Part shown: in pieces, positions 35,677 through 43,951 of the stretch
How the letters are laid out: every line of letters begins with the position of its first letter
How positions within the stretch are numbered: position 1 is the first letter of the stretch
Source of the DNA: Ga0077555 sp963761475
GTDB lineage: Bacteria > Pseudomonadota > Alphaproteobacteria > Rhizobiales > Hyphomicrobiaceae
Assembly (NCBI GenBank): GCA_963761475.1
Contig: CAVXGT010000014.1
Location: 496,001 to 560,000, forward strand
Direction: 5' to 3'
DNA length: 64,000 bases
Position numbers and translations under genes: made by a program
Notes under the pieces: model-generated
The model's database searches: none
What the model saw: only the letters and a program-made list of their open reading frames with translations
What the model was told of the DNA's origin: nothing

Positions 35677-37398
35677 TCAGCTCCCCGCCAGGATCGTGTC
35701 GGCGATCTTCTCGGCCGTCATGATGGTCGGGATGTTGGTGTTGGCGCAGGGCACCACCGGGAAGATCGAGGCATCCACCACCCTGAGCCCACCAACGCCC
35801 CTGACGCGTCCGGCCGGGTCCGTCACGGCCATCGGATCGTCCCGCGCCCCCATGCGGCAGGTACACGAGGCATGCCAAACGCCCACCGCCGCATGCCGGA
35901 TGAAGGCCTCCGCCTCCTCCTCGTCATTGACCACGCCGTCGAGTGTGAAGCCCTCCATGATCACCTTGTTGATGAGCAGGCGCCTGAGCGGCCCCGGGCC
36001 GTCGAGCAACCGCGCCATGATGCTGGTCAGGATCTTGTTCTTGGCGTTGATCTCGCCGACCTGGCGCACCTTGTCGGAGTAGCTCGCCGGAAACGGATCG
36101 CTGATCGCGTCCTGCATGCCTGGATCCGCATAGATCGGCGCCAGCCGTTTGATGCCGTCGGCGATGCGCTCGAGATCGCGCCGGTCGGAGAGCAGGTTGA
36201 AATCGACCTCTGGCTCGTCGCTGGCGCTGCGCGATTTGAGCCGCACCTGCCCCGTTTCGGAGAATGTCTTGTTGACGAACAGGATGAACGTGCCGATCTG
36301 CTCGCCGACCGCATGCCAAGAGGTCTTGGTGGCGCCAACGACGAACATGTCGCCGGCCGGCGCCCCGCCCATCCCCGACGAATAGCGCATGCCGACGAAG
36401 AGATGCCGCCGCGTTTCCTTGTTGGTCACTCGTGCCGAGGGCTTCAGGAACGCGGCAAGTGCGATCGAGGGATGATCCATTAGCCGCTGGCCGACGCCGA
36501 AGGAGGCGTGGCGGACGGCGATGCCCAGATCCTTGAGATGCCCGGCAGGCCCGATTCCCGCGCGCATCAGATGAGCCGGCGAGTGGATCGCGCCCGACGA
36601 CAGGATCACCTCGCGCCCGCGGAACTCCTGCATGCGGCCTTTGACGAGCGCTTTGACGCCGACGCACTGCAGGTCTTCGAACAGCAGCTCGGTGACTTGC
36701 GTGTTGGTCGAGATGGTCAGGTTCGGCCGCGCCCTGACGGCTGCGTTGAGATAGCCGATCGCTGCCGAGACGCGCTGCTCCTCCGCATTCGAGATGGTGA
36801 TCGGGAAATAGCCTTCCTCGAAATGGCCGTTCTGGTCCGGCAGGTACTTGTAGCCCGCCTTCTCGAACGTCCGAGCCAGCGCCTTGGCGTGACCCGGCCA
36901 CTGCGCTTCCGGCACCCGGCGCACCGGGATCGGCCCCTCCTGGCCGTGCCATTCGTTGTCGAAATCGAGATCTCGCTCGAGCTTCTTGAAGTAGGGCAGC
37001 ACATCGCTCCACTTCCACCCGACGGCCCCGCGCTGGTGCCACTCGTCATAGTCGGTCGGCGCCCCGCGGTTGGCCATTTGTCCGTTGATCGCCGAGCCGC
37101 CACCAAGCACACGCGCCTGCTCGTACTTGCGCAGCCGGGGTTTTGGCGCCGAGGGGTCGTTGTTGTGCGACGTCACCTCCGTCGAGACCTTCAGGTCTTT
37201 CCACAAGAAGCGATTGTTGAGGTAGGCGGTTCCTGAATAGGAATCGAGGATCTCCTTCGGCACCGCGCCGGGTGGCGTGTCCTCGCCGGCCTCGCACACC
37301 AGCACCTTGTTGGCGCTTTTGGCTGAAAGCCGACTGGCAAGCACCGAGCCTGCCGAGCCCCCGCCAACGATGATGTAGTCGAACGCTGCCTCGCTCAT
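35677..37398 (-). CDS. GMC-family FAD oxidoreductase (choline dehydrogenase-like)
   Basis: The 573-residue flavoprotein has the FAD motif IIVGGGSAGSVLASRLS at the N-terminus, the GMC signature ARVLGGGSAINGQMANRG at about residue 95, and the C-terminal block ending CANTNIPTIMTAEKIAD. GMC enzymes oxidise alcohols to aldehydes; the alcohol here is unknown. The active-site region reads GVWHASCTCRMG. It diverges from the MaoC-selenoprotein cluster across a 176-base gap. Confidence 0.93.
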   Translation of the reverse strand: MSEAAFDYIIVGGGSAGSVLASRLSAKSANKVLVCEAGEDTPPGAVPKEILDSYSGTAYLNNRFLWKDLKVSTEVTSHNNDPSAPKPRLRKYEQARVLGGGSAINGQMANRGAPTDYDEWHQRGAVGWKWSDVLPYFKKLERDLDFDNEWHGQEGPIPVRRVPEAQWPGHAKALARTFEKAGYKYLPDQNGHFEEGYFPITISNAEEQRVSAAIGYLNAAVRARPNLTISTNTQVTELLFEDLQCVGVKALVKGRMQEFRGREVILSSGAIHSPAHLMRAGIGPAGHLKDLGIAVRHASFGVGQRLMDHPSIALAAFLKPSARVTNKETRRHLFVGMRYSSGMGGAPAGDMFVVGATKTSWHAVGEQIGTFILFVNKTFSETGQVRLKSRSASDEPEVDFNLLSDRRDLERIADGIKRLAPIYADPGMQDAISDPFPASYSDKVRQVGEINAKNKILTSIMARLLDGPGPLRRLLINKVIMEGFTLDGVVNDEEEAEAFIRHAAVGVWHASCTCRMGARDDPMAVTDPAGRVRGVGGLRVVDASIFPVVPCANTNIPTIMTAEKIADTILAGS

Positions 37399-37574
37399 AT
37401 CCCCTCACACACCGATCAGTCTCTCGGCGCCAGCATGCCCCGCCGCCGTGGCCGGAGCAAATGCCTCGCATTTTCTGTCGGTCGCACGTGTCGTCGGCCT
37501 GCGTGACCCCGACCCTTGACGCAAGGCATCCTTCGCCGGATCGTCGGGGGCGAACCATAGGGAGTGACACGCTC

Positions 37575-38441
37575 ATGACAGCCATCGATGGAGAAGCCCT
37601 CCGCCGCCACATCGGCACCCGCATGGTCGAGGAGGACCGTGCCACCGAGGCGCCGTTGCGCATGCTGGCAGCAACCTTCGATCGCCAGGAGAAGGCGCCC
37701 ACCGAGGGTGAGGCGATCCCGCCCGGCTGGCACATCGGCTATTTCCTGAACATGGCGCCCCAGGCGGAACTCGCCGTGGACGGCCTGCCGACCGGCGCCG
37801 GCGTCCTGCCGAAGATGCCGTTGCCGCGCCGCATGTATGCCGGTTGCCGCATCACATTCCACGATGACATCCGTGTGGGCGACAAGCTCTCCCGCGAGAC
37901 CGAACTCACCGATCTCCAGGTCCGCCAGGGCAGCACCGGTGCGCTGATCTTCGCCACCCAGACCCGCCGCATTTCGACGCCTCGCGGTCTCGCCATGACC
38001 GAGGAATACGACGGTGCCTTCCGCGAGGAGGTCAAGGAGGGCACAAAGAGCGGTATCCCGAAGCGCGAGGAGCCGCCTGCCGGATTGCCTTGGAAGCGCA
38101 CGGTGAGAACGAGCCCGGTCTCCCTGTTCCGATTTTCCGCCATCACCTTCAACCCGCACCGCATCCACTATGACACGCCCTATGCAACCAGCGTGGAAGG
38201 CTATCCCGGTCTCGTTGTCCACGGCCCCTATTCCCAGCACTGCCTGATCGACTTCATCCGCGACATGAGTCCAGGCCGCCGCATGGCGACGTTTCATATG
38301 CGCGCCCGCGCTCCATTGTTCGACAACGCCCCCTTCGAGCTGGTAGGAGGCGGTAGCGAGGACGGCAATGGCGCGCAGGCGTGGGCAGTGACGCCTGAAG
38401 GCACCATTGCCATGCAGGCCAAGGTGACATTCTCCCGATGA
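37575..38441 (+). CDS. MaoC-like hydratase (3-methylfumaryl-CoA hydratase type)
   Basis: The 288-residue protein has two hotdog halves. The C-terminal half carries the MaoC hydratase motif FNPHRIHYDTPYA and GLVVHGPYSQ. The N-terminal half (HIGYFLNMAPQAELAVDG, DDIRVGDKL) matches mesaconyl/3-methylfumaryl-CoA hydratases. It would add water to an unsaturated acyl-CoA. Its stop overlaps the start of the next gene (ATGA), so this is the first gene of the selenoprotein cluster. ATG 37575 follows GGGAG. Confidence 0.88.
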   Translation: MTAIDGEALRRHIGTRMVEEDRATEAPLRMLAATFDRQEKAPTEGEAIPPGWHIGYFLNMAPQAELAVDGLPTGAGVLPKMPLPRRMYAGCRITFHDDIRVGDKLSRETELTDLQVRQGSTGALIFATQTRRISTPRGLAMTEEYDGAFREEVKEGTKSGIPKREEPPAGLPWKRTVRTSPVSLFRFSAITFNPHRIHYDTPYATSVEGYPGLVVHGPYSQHCLIDFIRDMSPGRRMATFHMRARAPLFDNAPFELVGGGSEDGNGAQAWAVTPEGTIAMQAKVTFSR

Positions 38442-39315
38442 CGCGACGCAACTTCGACTGTGTGGTGATCGGCTCCGGCCCGGCGGGCCTGGCAGCCGCC
38501 ACTGCTGCCGCCGAGAAGGGGGCGACCGTGGTCTCCATCGACCGCATGGGGCCCGGCGGTCAGCTCATGAATCTGGGCGAGCTGATCGGTGTTGCCGGCC
38601 TCGAGGAAGGCGCCACTGGTCCCGACCTCATTGCCCTTCTGGCCGAGAAGGCCATGGCGGCGGGCGTCGAGCTGGCCGTTGACGAGGTACAGGCCGCCCG
38701 CTGCGACGATCTCGGCCTGTGGTGGATCGATACGCTCGAGGGCGGCTTCCAGGCCAAGGCGCTGGTCATGGCCTCGGGCCTCACCCCTGGTACCACGGGC
38801 GTCGCCGAGGAATCCCGCTACGAGGGCCTGGGCCTTTCTCATTGTGCCCATTGCGACGGTCCGCTCTATGCCGGTCGCCCGGTGCTGGTGGTCGGCGATG
38901 ACGCCTGGACCGTCGAGGAGGCGATCGCACTCGCCGACTACGCCTCGACCGTCACCCTCGTCACGACTGGCACCCCCGACGCCCCGCCAGAGCGCCTCGC
39001 CGAGTTGATGGGACGCGACAACATCGCCATCCTCGAAGGCAACGTCTCCGGCCTGCATGGCGAGGCAGCCCTCGAGCGCATCCTGGTCGAAGCTGGCGGC
39101 AATCCCAAGGAGATCGAGGCCCATGGCCTGTTCGTCTACGTCGGCCGCAAGCCGGCGTTGGGCCTCCTCGAGCCCGGCAACGAGGAGGCGCGCCCGGCCT
39201 CTTCTGGGCAGGCGATGTCCGCCCGGGCACGGCGAGAACCATCGTCGAGGCCATTGCAGATGGCGCTGAGGCAGGCCACAATGCCGCCAACTGGGCAGCG
39301 GCCCGGTCGTCATGA
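38438..39315 (+). pseudogene. thioredoxin-reductase-like FAD protein with CxxC, one frameshift
   Basis: VVIGSGPAGLAAATAAAEKG binds FAD, SHCAHCDGPLYAGRPVLVVG carries the redox CxxC followed by the NAD(P)H motif, and the end reads FWAGDVRPGTARTIVEA, the thioredoxin-reductase C-terminal block. The last about 40 residues are in another frame; one missing base near 39190 explains it, and the corrected protein is 292 residues. It overlaps the MaoC gene and lies 62 bases before the UGSC selenoprotein, so it may supply electrons to it (inference). Confidence 0.9.
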
Positions 39316-39377
39316 CAGACGAGCGACTTTCGAGTGTGCGTTCGTGTGCGCGCGTTCGAGCAACGGGAAAGGTCCCA

Positions 39378-39893
39378 ATGCGCATCGTAAATCCAAGTTT
39401 CGGACAAGCTCCAGCCAGCGCCGAGATGCTCAAGGGCGGCGCCATAAACTGGAAGACGGATCCGATCCTTCTGTTCTCCAACTCCAAGCCCAACGCGAAA
39501 GAGTTGCTTGAAGGCCTGAAGGACAAGTTCGCATCGCTGCGGTCTACTGACGACATCGATTACGTCTGGAAGCCGTCCGCCAGCCAGCCTGCGACCTCTG
39601 ACCAGATCGAGGGCGCGGCCCGCCGTTACAAGGCGGCCTTGCTGGCGCTGGGCGATTGAGGCTCCTGTTCATCGTGGAGTTTCCACGACAGCATTGAACT
39701 GGCAAAGCGCGGCGTCACCGCCTACGTCATCGCCACCGACACCTTCAGGCCATTGATCTTGGCCCAGGCCAAGGCCCGCAAGGTCGAGCCGCGGCTGATC
39801 GTCGTCAAGCACCCGGTCGGCGGCCTCAACGCAGCCGAGCTCTCCGAGCGCATCGACACCGCCTGGTCGACCATCGAAGGCCTTGCCGGCTGA
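39378..39893 (+). CDS. UGSC-family selenoprotein, Sec94 encoded by TGA 39657-39659
   Basis: The frame from ATG 39378 (AAAGG 7 bases upstream) meets TGA at codon 94 and continues for 77 codons to TGA 39891-39893. The read-through gives GD-Sec-GSCSSWSFHDSIELAKRG, the exact UGSC motif of the known UGSC (seleno)protein family, with Cys97 as a possible selenenylsulfide partner. The 171-residue length fits that family. A SECIS-like stem-loop follows the TGA. The C-terminal part looks like a small alpha/beta domain. Biochemical function is unknown; automatic callers would truncate it at residue 93. Confidence 0.93.
39665..39691 (+). promoter_or_regulatory. candidate bacterial SECIS stem-loop
   Basis: A perfect 7-bp stem (TCGTGGA 39672-39678 with TCCACGA 39682-39688) closes loop GTT. 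A lower CTG/CAG helix (39665-39667 with 39689-39691) is separated by a 4-base bulge. The loop starts 19 bases after the TGA and has G first, which fits the known bacterial SECIS pattern (short apical loop with an early G, about 16-37 bases from the UGA). It lies inside the coding sequence, as bacterial SECIS elements do. Confidence 0.78.
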
Positions 39894-39905
39894 TACAGCC
39901 GGCCG

Positions 39906-39934
39906 CCGCGGCGCTGCCAAAGCTGGCGCCGCGG
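39906..39934 (+). repeat. 9-bp hairpin after the selenoprotein gene
   Basis: CCGCGGCGC (39906-39914) pairs perfectly with GCGCCGCGG (39926-39934) around an 11-base loop, starting 13 bases after the selenoprotein stop. No T-run follows, so it is not a classical terminator; it may stabilise or partly terminate the upstream message. Confidence 0.55.
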
Positions 39935-40034
39935 TGACGACGTCCACCATTCCGCTCATGCACGCCATTGCCGGCGTGCCGGCAGCCTTGGGCCCGCGCC
40001 CGGCGCCGAGACCAAAGCCAGAGGCTGATCCGCA

Positions 40035-41074
40035 ATGACCGCTTCCACCGATGCCGAGCTGCTCGATCTCGACGACCTCGATGTCGAGGCCTTCAACGAG
40101 TTTGCCATCAAGCAAGGCTGGAGCGACGGCATGCCGCTCTACGTGCCGACGGAGGACAAGGTCGCCCGCTTCACCAGTGCCGTCCGTGTCGACAACGAGA
40201 CCTTTGCGCCGATTTCGCCGCGCCAGGTCGTGCCGACCATGCGCAGCCTCGCAGCCAACGCGGTCATGGCTGGTTGCAAGCCTGAGTATTTTCCGGTTGT
40301 CCTCGCCGGCCTGCGCGCCGTGCTCGATCCCGCCTACAACCTGCATGGCACGCTGGCGACGACGCATCCGTGCGGCCAGCTCATGGTTGTCAACGGCCCG
40401 CTGCGCAAGACGCTGGACATCAACTGCGGCTCCAACTGCATGGGCCAGGGCCGCCGCGCCAACGCCACCATCGGCCGCGCACTACAGCTGATCCTGCTCA
40501 ACATCGGCGGTGCCAAGCCCGGCGACATGGACCGCTCCACCCAGGGTTCGCCAGCCAAGTATTCCTATTGCTTCGGCGAGAACGAGGAGGAAAGCCCCTT
40601 CGCGCCCTATCACGAGCGCAAGGGCTTCGCCGCGACCGACAGCGTCGTCACCACCATGGCCGCCGAGCCGCCCCACAACATCAACGATCACGCCTCCAAT
40701 ACGGGCAAGGGTCTTGATCCAGACCATTGCCGGCACCATGAGCGAGGCTCGGCGCCAACAACGTCTACCTGCAAGGTCCCTCGTTCGTCGTCCTGGGCCC
40801 CGAGCACGCCCACACGCTGGCCCGCGACGGCTGGACGCCCGAAACCATTCTGGAGGCGCTGCACGAGGGCTCCAAGGTGCACATCTCCCGCATTTCCGCT
40901 GAGAACCTCGAGAGCTGGGCCGGCCAGGGCCGCCATCCCATCAACGACCACTACTATCCTGCCGGCTCCCCCGATAACATCAACCTCGTGGTGGCCGGCG
41001 GTCCGGGCAAGCACTCGGTCTTCATTCCCTCTTTCGGCAACACGGCGGCGTCGTCCCAGCGCATCACGGCCTGA
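40035..41074 (+). pseudogene. unrecognised conserved protein of the selenoprotein cluster, two frameshifts
   Basis: I do not recognise this family. Joining three frames (one extra base near 40709, one near 40749) gives 345 residues with uniform codon use. Notable cysteine motifs are THPCGQLMVVNGPL (about 110-125) and INCGSNCMGQGRRAN (about 132-146). The end reads GANNVYLQGPSFVVLGPEHAHTLARDGW to SFGNTAASSQRITA. There is no signal peptide. It lies 141 bases after the selenoprotein on the same strand, so a shared role is likely but unproven. Confidence 0.75.
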
Positions 41075-41136
41075 ACGCGCCGTTGTCGACGGCCCGCCGC
41101 ACTTGAGCCGCCGTCAGTGGCCGCCGCTTTCGCCAG

Positions 41137-41577
41137 TCAGAAGGAAACGCAGTCGCCGCGCTCGGCCCTGAGCACGCTTTCCTGGCCGTGGGCTGCCTTC
41201 CACGCCTGCCTCACCGCCTCGATCCGCTGTGCGAGGTCCGGCGCCGGCTTGGCCCACACCAGCAGAAGACGCGACGGTTCGCGGATGATCCGGCCGTCGC
41301 CGGTGCGCCACTGGCCCTGGCCGGCGAGAACCGTCAGCCCATCAGGAAAGCGCGGCGTGATCTCGGCATCGAGAAAGGCGAGCCAGGCCTGATCGCTGAC
41401 GTCGTCTTGTCCTTTGCGCGATAGCCCGAACACCAGCTCGACCCGCTGCATGGCAACCGAACCCGGCCCGCAGCCACGAACGCCGCCCCGCTCGCTGCCC
41501 GAGTGGCTAAGCCACACGCCGCCCGCGATCGCCAGCGCACCAAGCGCCACCACAGCTCTGCTGACGCCGTCTCCCAT
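41137..41577 (-). CDS. DUF3574-family secreted protein, 146 aa
   Basis: An N-terminal hydrophobic segment (AVVALGALAIAGGVWLS) is followed by a domain with MQRVELVFGLSRKG, ARFPDGLTVLAGQGQW-like text and IIREPSRLLLVW, as in DUF3574 proteins. These are small exported proteins of unknown function. GAGAGGCG precedes ATG 41577. It converges on the selenoprotein cluster 62 bases away; behind it lies a palindromic repeat region. Confidence 0.78.
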   Translation of the reverse strand: MGDGVSRAVVALGALAIAGGVWLSHSGSERGGVRGCGPGSVAMQRVELVFGLSRKGQDDVSDQAWLAFLDAEITPRFPDGLTVLAGQGQWRTGDGRIIREPSRLLLVWAKPAPDLAQRIEAVRQAWKAAHGQESVLRAERGDCVSF

Positions 41578-41664
41578 CCCCGCCTCTCGTCCGTTCCGCC
41601 GGTCCGCTTCCCACCGCTAGCGACCAAGCGGCATCCCGCCGGCAGGCGCTGCCTACGTCACGTT

Positions 41665-41740
41665 CTAGTGTCCCTTTTGACCGCGACGTCCGTTCAAAGC
41701 CTGCCGAGCAATGAGACGGACTTTGCGGTCGGGACACTAG
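41665..41740. repeat. imperfect palindromic element with CTAGTGTCCC ends
   Basis: CTAGTGTCCC at 41665 and its complement GGGACACTAG ending at 41740 bound a 76-base inverted repeat. Inner pairs GACCGC/GCGGTC and GTCCGT/ACGGAC extend the match with small offsets. It has no coding content. The ends resemble the next element, suggesting a family of mobile or interspersed palindromes. Confidence 0.8.
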
Positions 41741-41754
41741 CAAAAACATTGGCT

Positions 41755-41844
41755 TAGTGTGGCGTCTTGGAAGTCCGCTTTCAGAGAGTGCCGAAAGAAT
41801 AAGGCGGACTTCCAAGACGCCACACTAGTCGGACGCCACACTAG
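41755..41844. repeat. perfect 24-bp inverted repeat plus a duplicated end
   Basis: Arms 41755-41778 and 41804-41827 are perfect 24-base complements (starting TAGTGTGGCGTC) around a 25-base centre. The right end GACGCCACACTAGTCG is then directly repeated to 41847. The structure looks like a small palindromic insertion element without a gene. The second copy supplies the stop codon of the gene at 41841. Confidence 0.88.
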
Positions 41845-42344
41845 TCGAATGTGATGTCCGGCCGCCGTGCCGAGATCTGCCCGACCAGTTCCCTGGGATC
41901 CACCTGGAGGCGGTTGAAATGCAGCCGCGCCTCCCTGACGGCACCGGGCTTGCGCCCCCGCGCCCTGAGCACAAGCTGCCCGTCACCGACCCGTGCCCCG
42001 ACGATGTCACCCCAAACGAACTTGCGCTCGCCCATCACCCCCCAGGTCGTCACCTGCTTGTCGTCGACGACGACCTGCACGGCCGGTTTGACATAGGCGG
42101 CAAGTTCGGCGATGCCGATCAGGAACAGCAGCAATGCAAAGCCGATCAGAATGGCGCTGAACAGCCAGAACGGAAGCTCGCCGATGGCCTCGATGCGCGG
42201 CGGCATGATCGGGTAGTCCAGGTTCAGCGCGCCGACATAGGCAAAAGCCAGCGCCAGCGGCAACGCCACCAGGAACCCCCACGGTGTGACATGCGAGCGG
42301 ACCACCAGCGCTTTTCTGTCCGTTTCGGCTATATTGGCTGTCAT
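41841..42344 (-). CDS. membrane protein with PH-like C-terminal domain, 167 aa
   Basis: Two membrane helices (FLVALPLALAFAYVGAL and FWLFSAILIGFALLLFLIGIAELAAYV) are followed by a beta-rich part (VQVVVDDKQVTTWGVMGERKFVWGDIVGARV) that looks like a bacterial PH domain. AGGA lies about 9 bases before ATG 42344. The last codons and the TAG stop lie in the repeat at 41832-41844, so the natural C-terminus may have been altered. Function unknown. Confidence 0.7.
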   Translation of the reverse strand: MTANIAETDRKALVVRSHVTPWGFLVALPLALAFAYVGALNLDYPIMPPRIEAIGELPFWLFSAILIGFALLLFLIGIAELAAYVKPAVQVVVDDKQVTTWGVMGERKFVWGDIVGARVGDGQLVLRARGRKPGAVREARLHFNRLQVDPRELVGQISARRPDITFD

Positions 42345-42443
42345 GGGCGACGTCCTACTTCTTCCAAAACGCCTAATTGGCACCCTCGCACGACGATCTG
42401 TTAAGGATGCCGGCAAACGAGATTAACAGGCCCCGAGGCAATC

Positions 42444-43596
42444 ATGCACTTCGCACTGACCGACGAGCAGAACCAGATCCAGGACATGGCCCTCGATTTC
42501 GCCAAGGAGCGGATCGCCCCCGGCGCCGCCAAGTGGGACGAGGATTGCCACTTTCCCGTCGACGTCATCCGCGAGACAGCAGCGCTCGGCATGGCCTCGA
42601 TCTACGTCGACGCCGACAAGGGCGGCTCAGGATTGTCGCGCCTCGATGGCGCGCTGATCTTCGAAGCACTCTCCTACGGCTGTCCTGCCATCGCCTCCTA
42701 CATCTCTATTCACAACATGGTGGCCTGGATGGTCGGCCGCTACGCCACCGCGGAGCAGGCCGAAGCGTGGATGCCGAAGCTGGCGTCCATGGAGTGGTTG
42801 TCGTCCTATTGCCTGACCGAGCCCGCCGCTGGCTCCGATGCGGCAGCGTTGCGCACCAGCGCGCGCCGCGACGGCGATCACTATGTCCTCAACGGCACCA
42901 AACAATTCATTTCCGGCGCTGGCGTGGCCGACTTCTATTTTCTCTTCGCCCGCACCGGTGACGAAGGCGCCGGCGGCATCTCGGCCTTCGTCATCCTGAA
43001 GGACACGCCCGGCCTCTCATTCGGTGCCAACGAGCGCAAGATGGGTTGGAACGCCCAGCCCACCGCACAGGTGATCCTCGATGACGTGCGCGTTCCCGTG
43101 AGCCATCTCGTCGGCGGCGTCGAAGGTCAGGGCTTCAAGTTCGCCATGTCCGGCCTCGACGGCGGCCGCATCAACATTGGCGCCTGCTCGCTCGGCGCCG
43201 CCTGGTGCGCCCTCGACAAGGCCCGCGCCTATGTCCACGAGCGCAAGGCTTTCGGTCGCGAGTTGGCTGACTTCCAGGCCCTGCAATTCAAGATTGCCGA
43301 CATGGCGACCGATCTCGAGGCGGCTCGCCTGATGATCTACCGTGGCGCCGACGCCCTGGATACGGCCGACCCTCGTGCGACCATGTACTCGGCCATGGCC
43401 AAGCGCTACGCCACGGATCTGCGGCTTCAAGGTGTGCAACGAGGCGCTGCAGTTGCACGGCGGTTACGGCTATCTCAAGGATTATGGTCTCGAAAAGCTT
43501 GTCCGTGACCTGAGAGTCCACCAGATCCTCGAGGGCACGAACGAGATTATGCGAGTAGTCGTGTCGCGGAAGCTACTATCGGGCAATCGCGCGTGA
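42444..43596 (+). pseudogene. acyl-CoA dehydrogenase (isobutyryl/short-chain type), one frameshift
   Basis: The first 325 residues show ACAD motifs: YCLTEPAAGSDAAALRTSA, FISGAGVADFYFLFARTG and RKAFGRELADFQALQFKIADM. The rest (CGFKVCNEALQLHGGYGYLKD, RVHQILEGTNEIMR) continues in another frame after one extra base near 43421. Corrected length is 383 residues, normal for flavin-dependent acyl-CoA dehydrogenases of valine or fatty-acid breakdown. The catalytic Glu lies in ILEGTNEIMR. Probably a sequencing indel. Confidence 0.9.
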
Positions 43597-43951
43597 GCCA
43601 TGTAAGCTGCTGTTTTAAAAAAAACATCACCGTCCAGCCATGCTGTTGGGCGGTATTACCTTGCCGGATTAGCGTCTAATCCGACACAGCTATTTGCTGC
43701 TCAGCTTGCTTGGATCGTGCGACGCGATCGGTCTATAGTACCGCCCGTTGAGGAGCAGTGCCTTCCCGGCAACGGCGCGCGCGATGAGCGCTCGAACTGT
43801 TGTCACGGGGCATGTTTGCGCTGACCCAGGGAGAACGGGCGGTCGCGCCGACGTGTTGGCATGGGGGGCTCTAGTGTGGCGTCGTGTGGTGGTGGTTGCG
43901 TACCGCGACCCCTAAGGCATGGCGCATGCGGCCGGTGGGATGGAGAGCGTG
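43597..43951 (+). promoter_or_regulatory. 355-bp leader with hairpin and candidate promoter
   Basis: An 8-bp hairpin, CGGATTAG-CGT-CTAATCCG, lies at 43665-43683. A possible sigma-70-like promoter, TTGGAT (43710-43715), 18 bases, TATAGT (43734-43739), could drive the OmpA gene. CTAGTGTGGCGTC at 43871-43883 is identical to the ends of the palindromes near 41.8 kb. No gene is visible in the gap. Confidence 0.45.

Noticed and set aside
35221..36483. 420-codon plus-strand frame opposite the flippase and GMC genes
   Set aside because: Antisense shadow with Arg/His-rich text and no homology-like motifs.
39657..39659. TGA as another sequencing error rather than a Sec codon
   Set aside because: Frame is kept on both sides without an indel, the UGSC motif is exact, and a SECIS-like hairpin follows at the right distance.
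39669..40367. Long minus-strand open frame across the selenoprotein end
   Set aside because: It is a GC-rich antisense shadow of the selenoprotein and the following gene; it has no ribosome site or domain.
43611..43630. Terminator at the A-run after the acyl-CoA dehydrogenase
   Set aside because: There is an A-run but no stable GC stem before a T-run on either strand.
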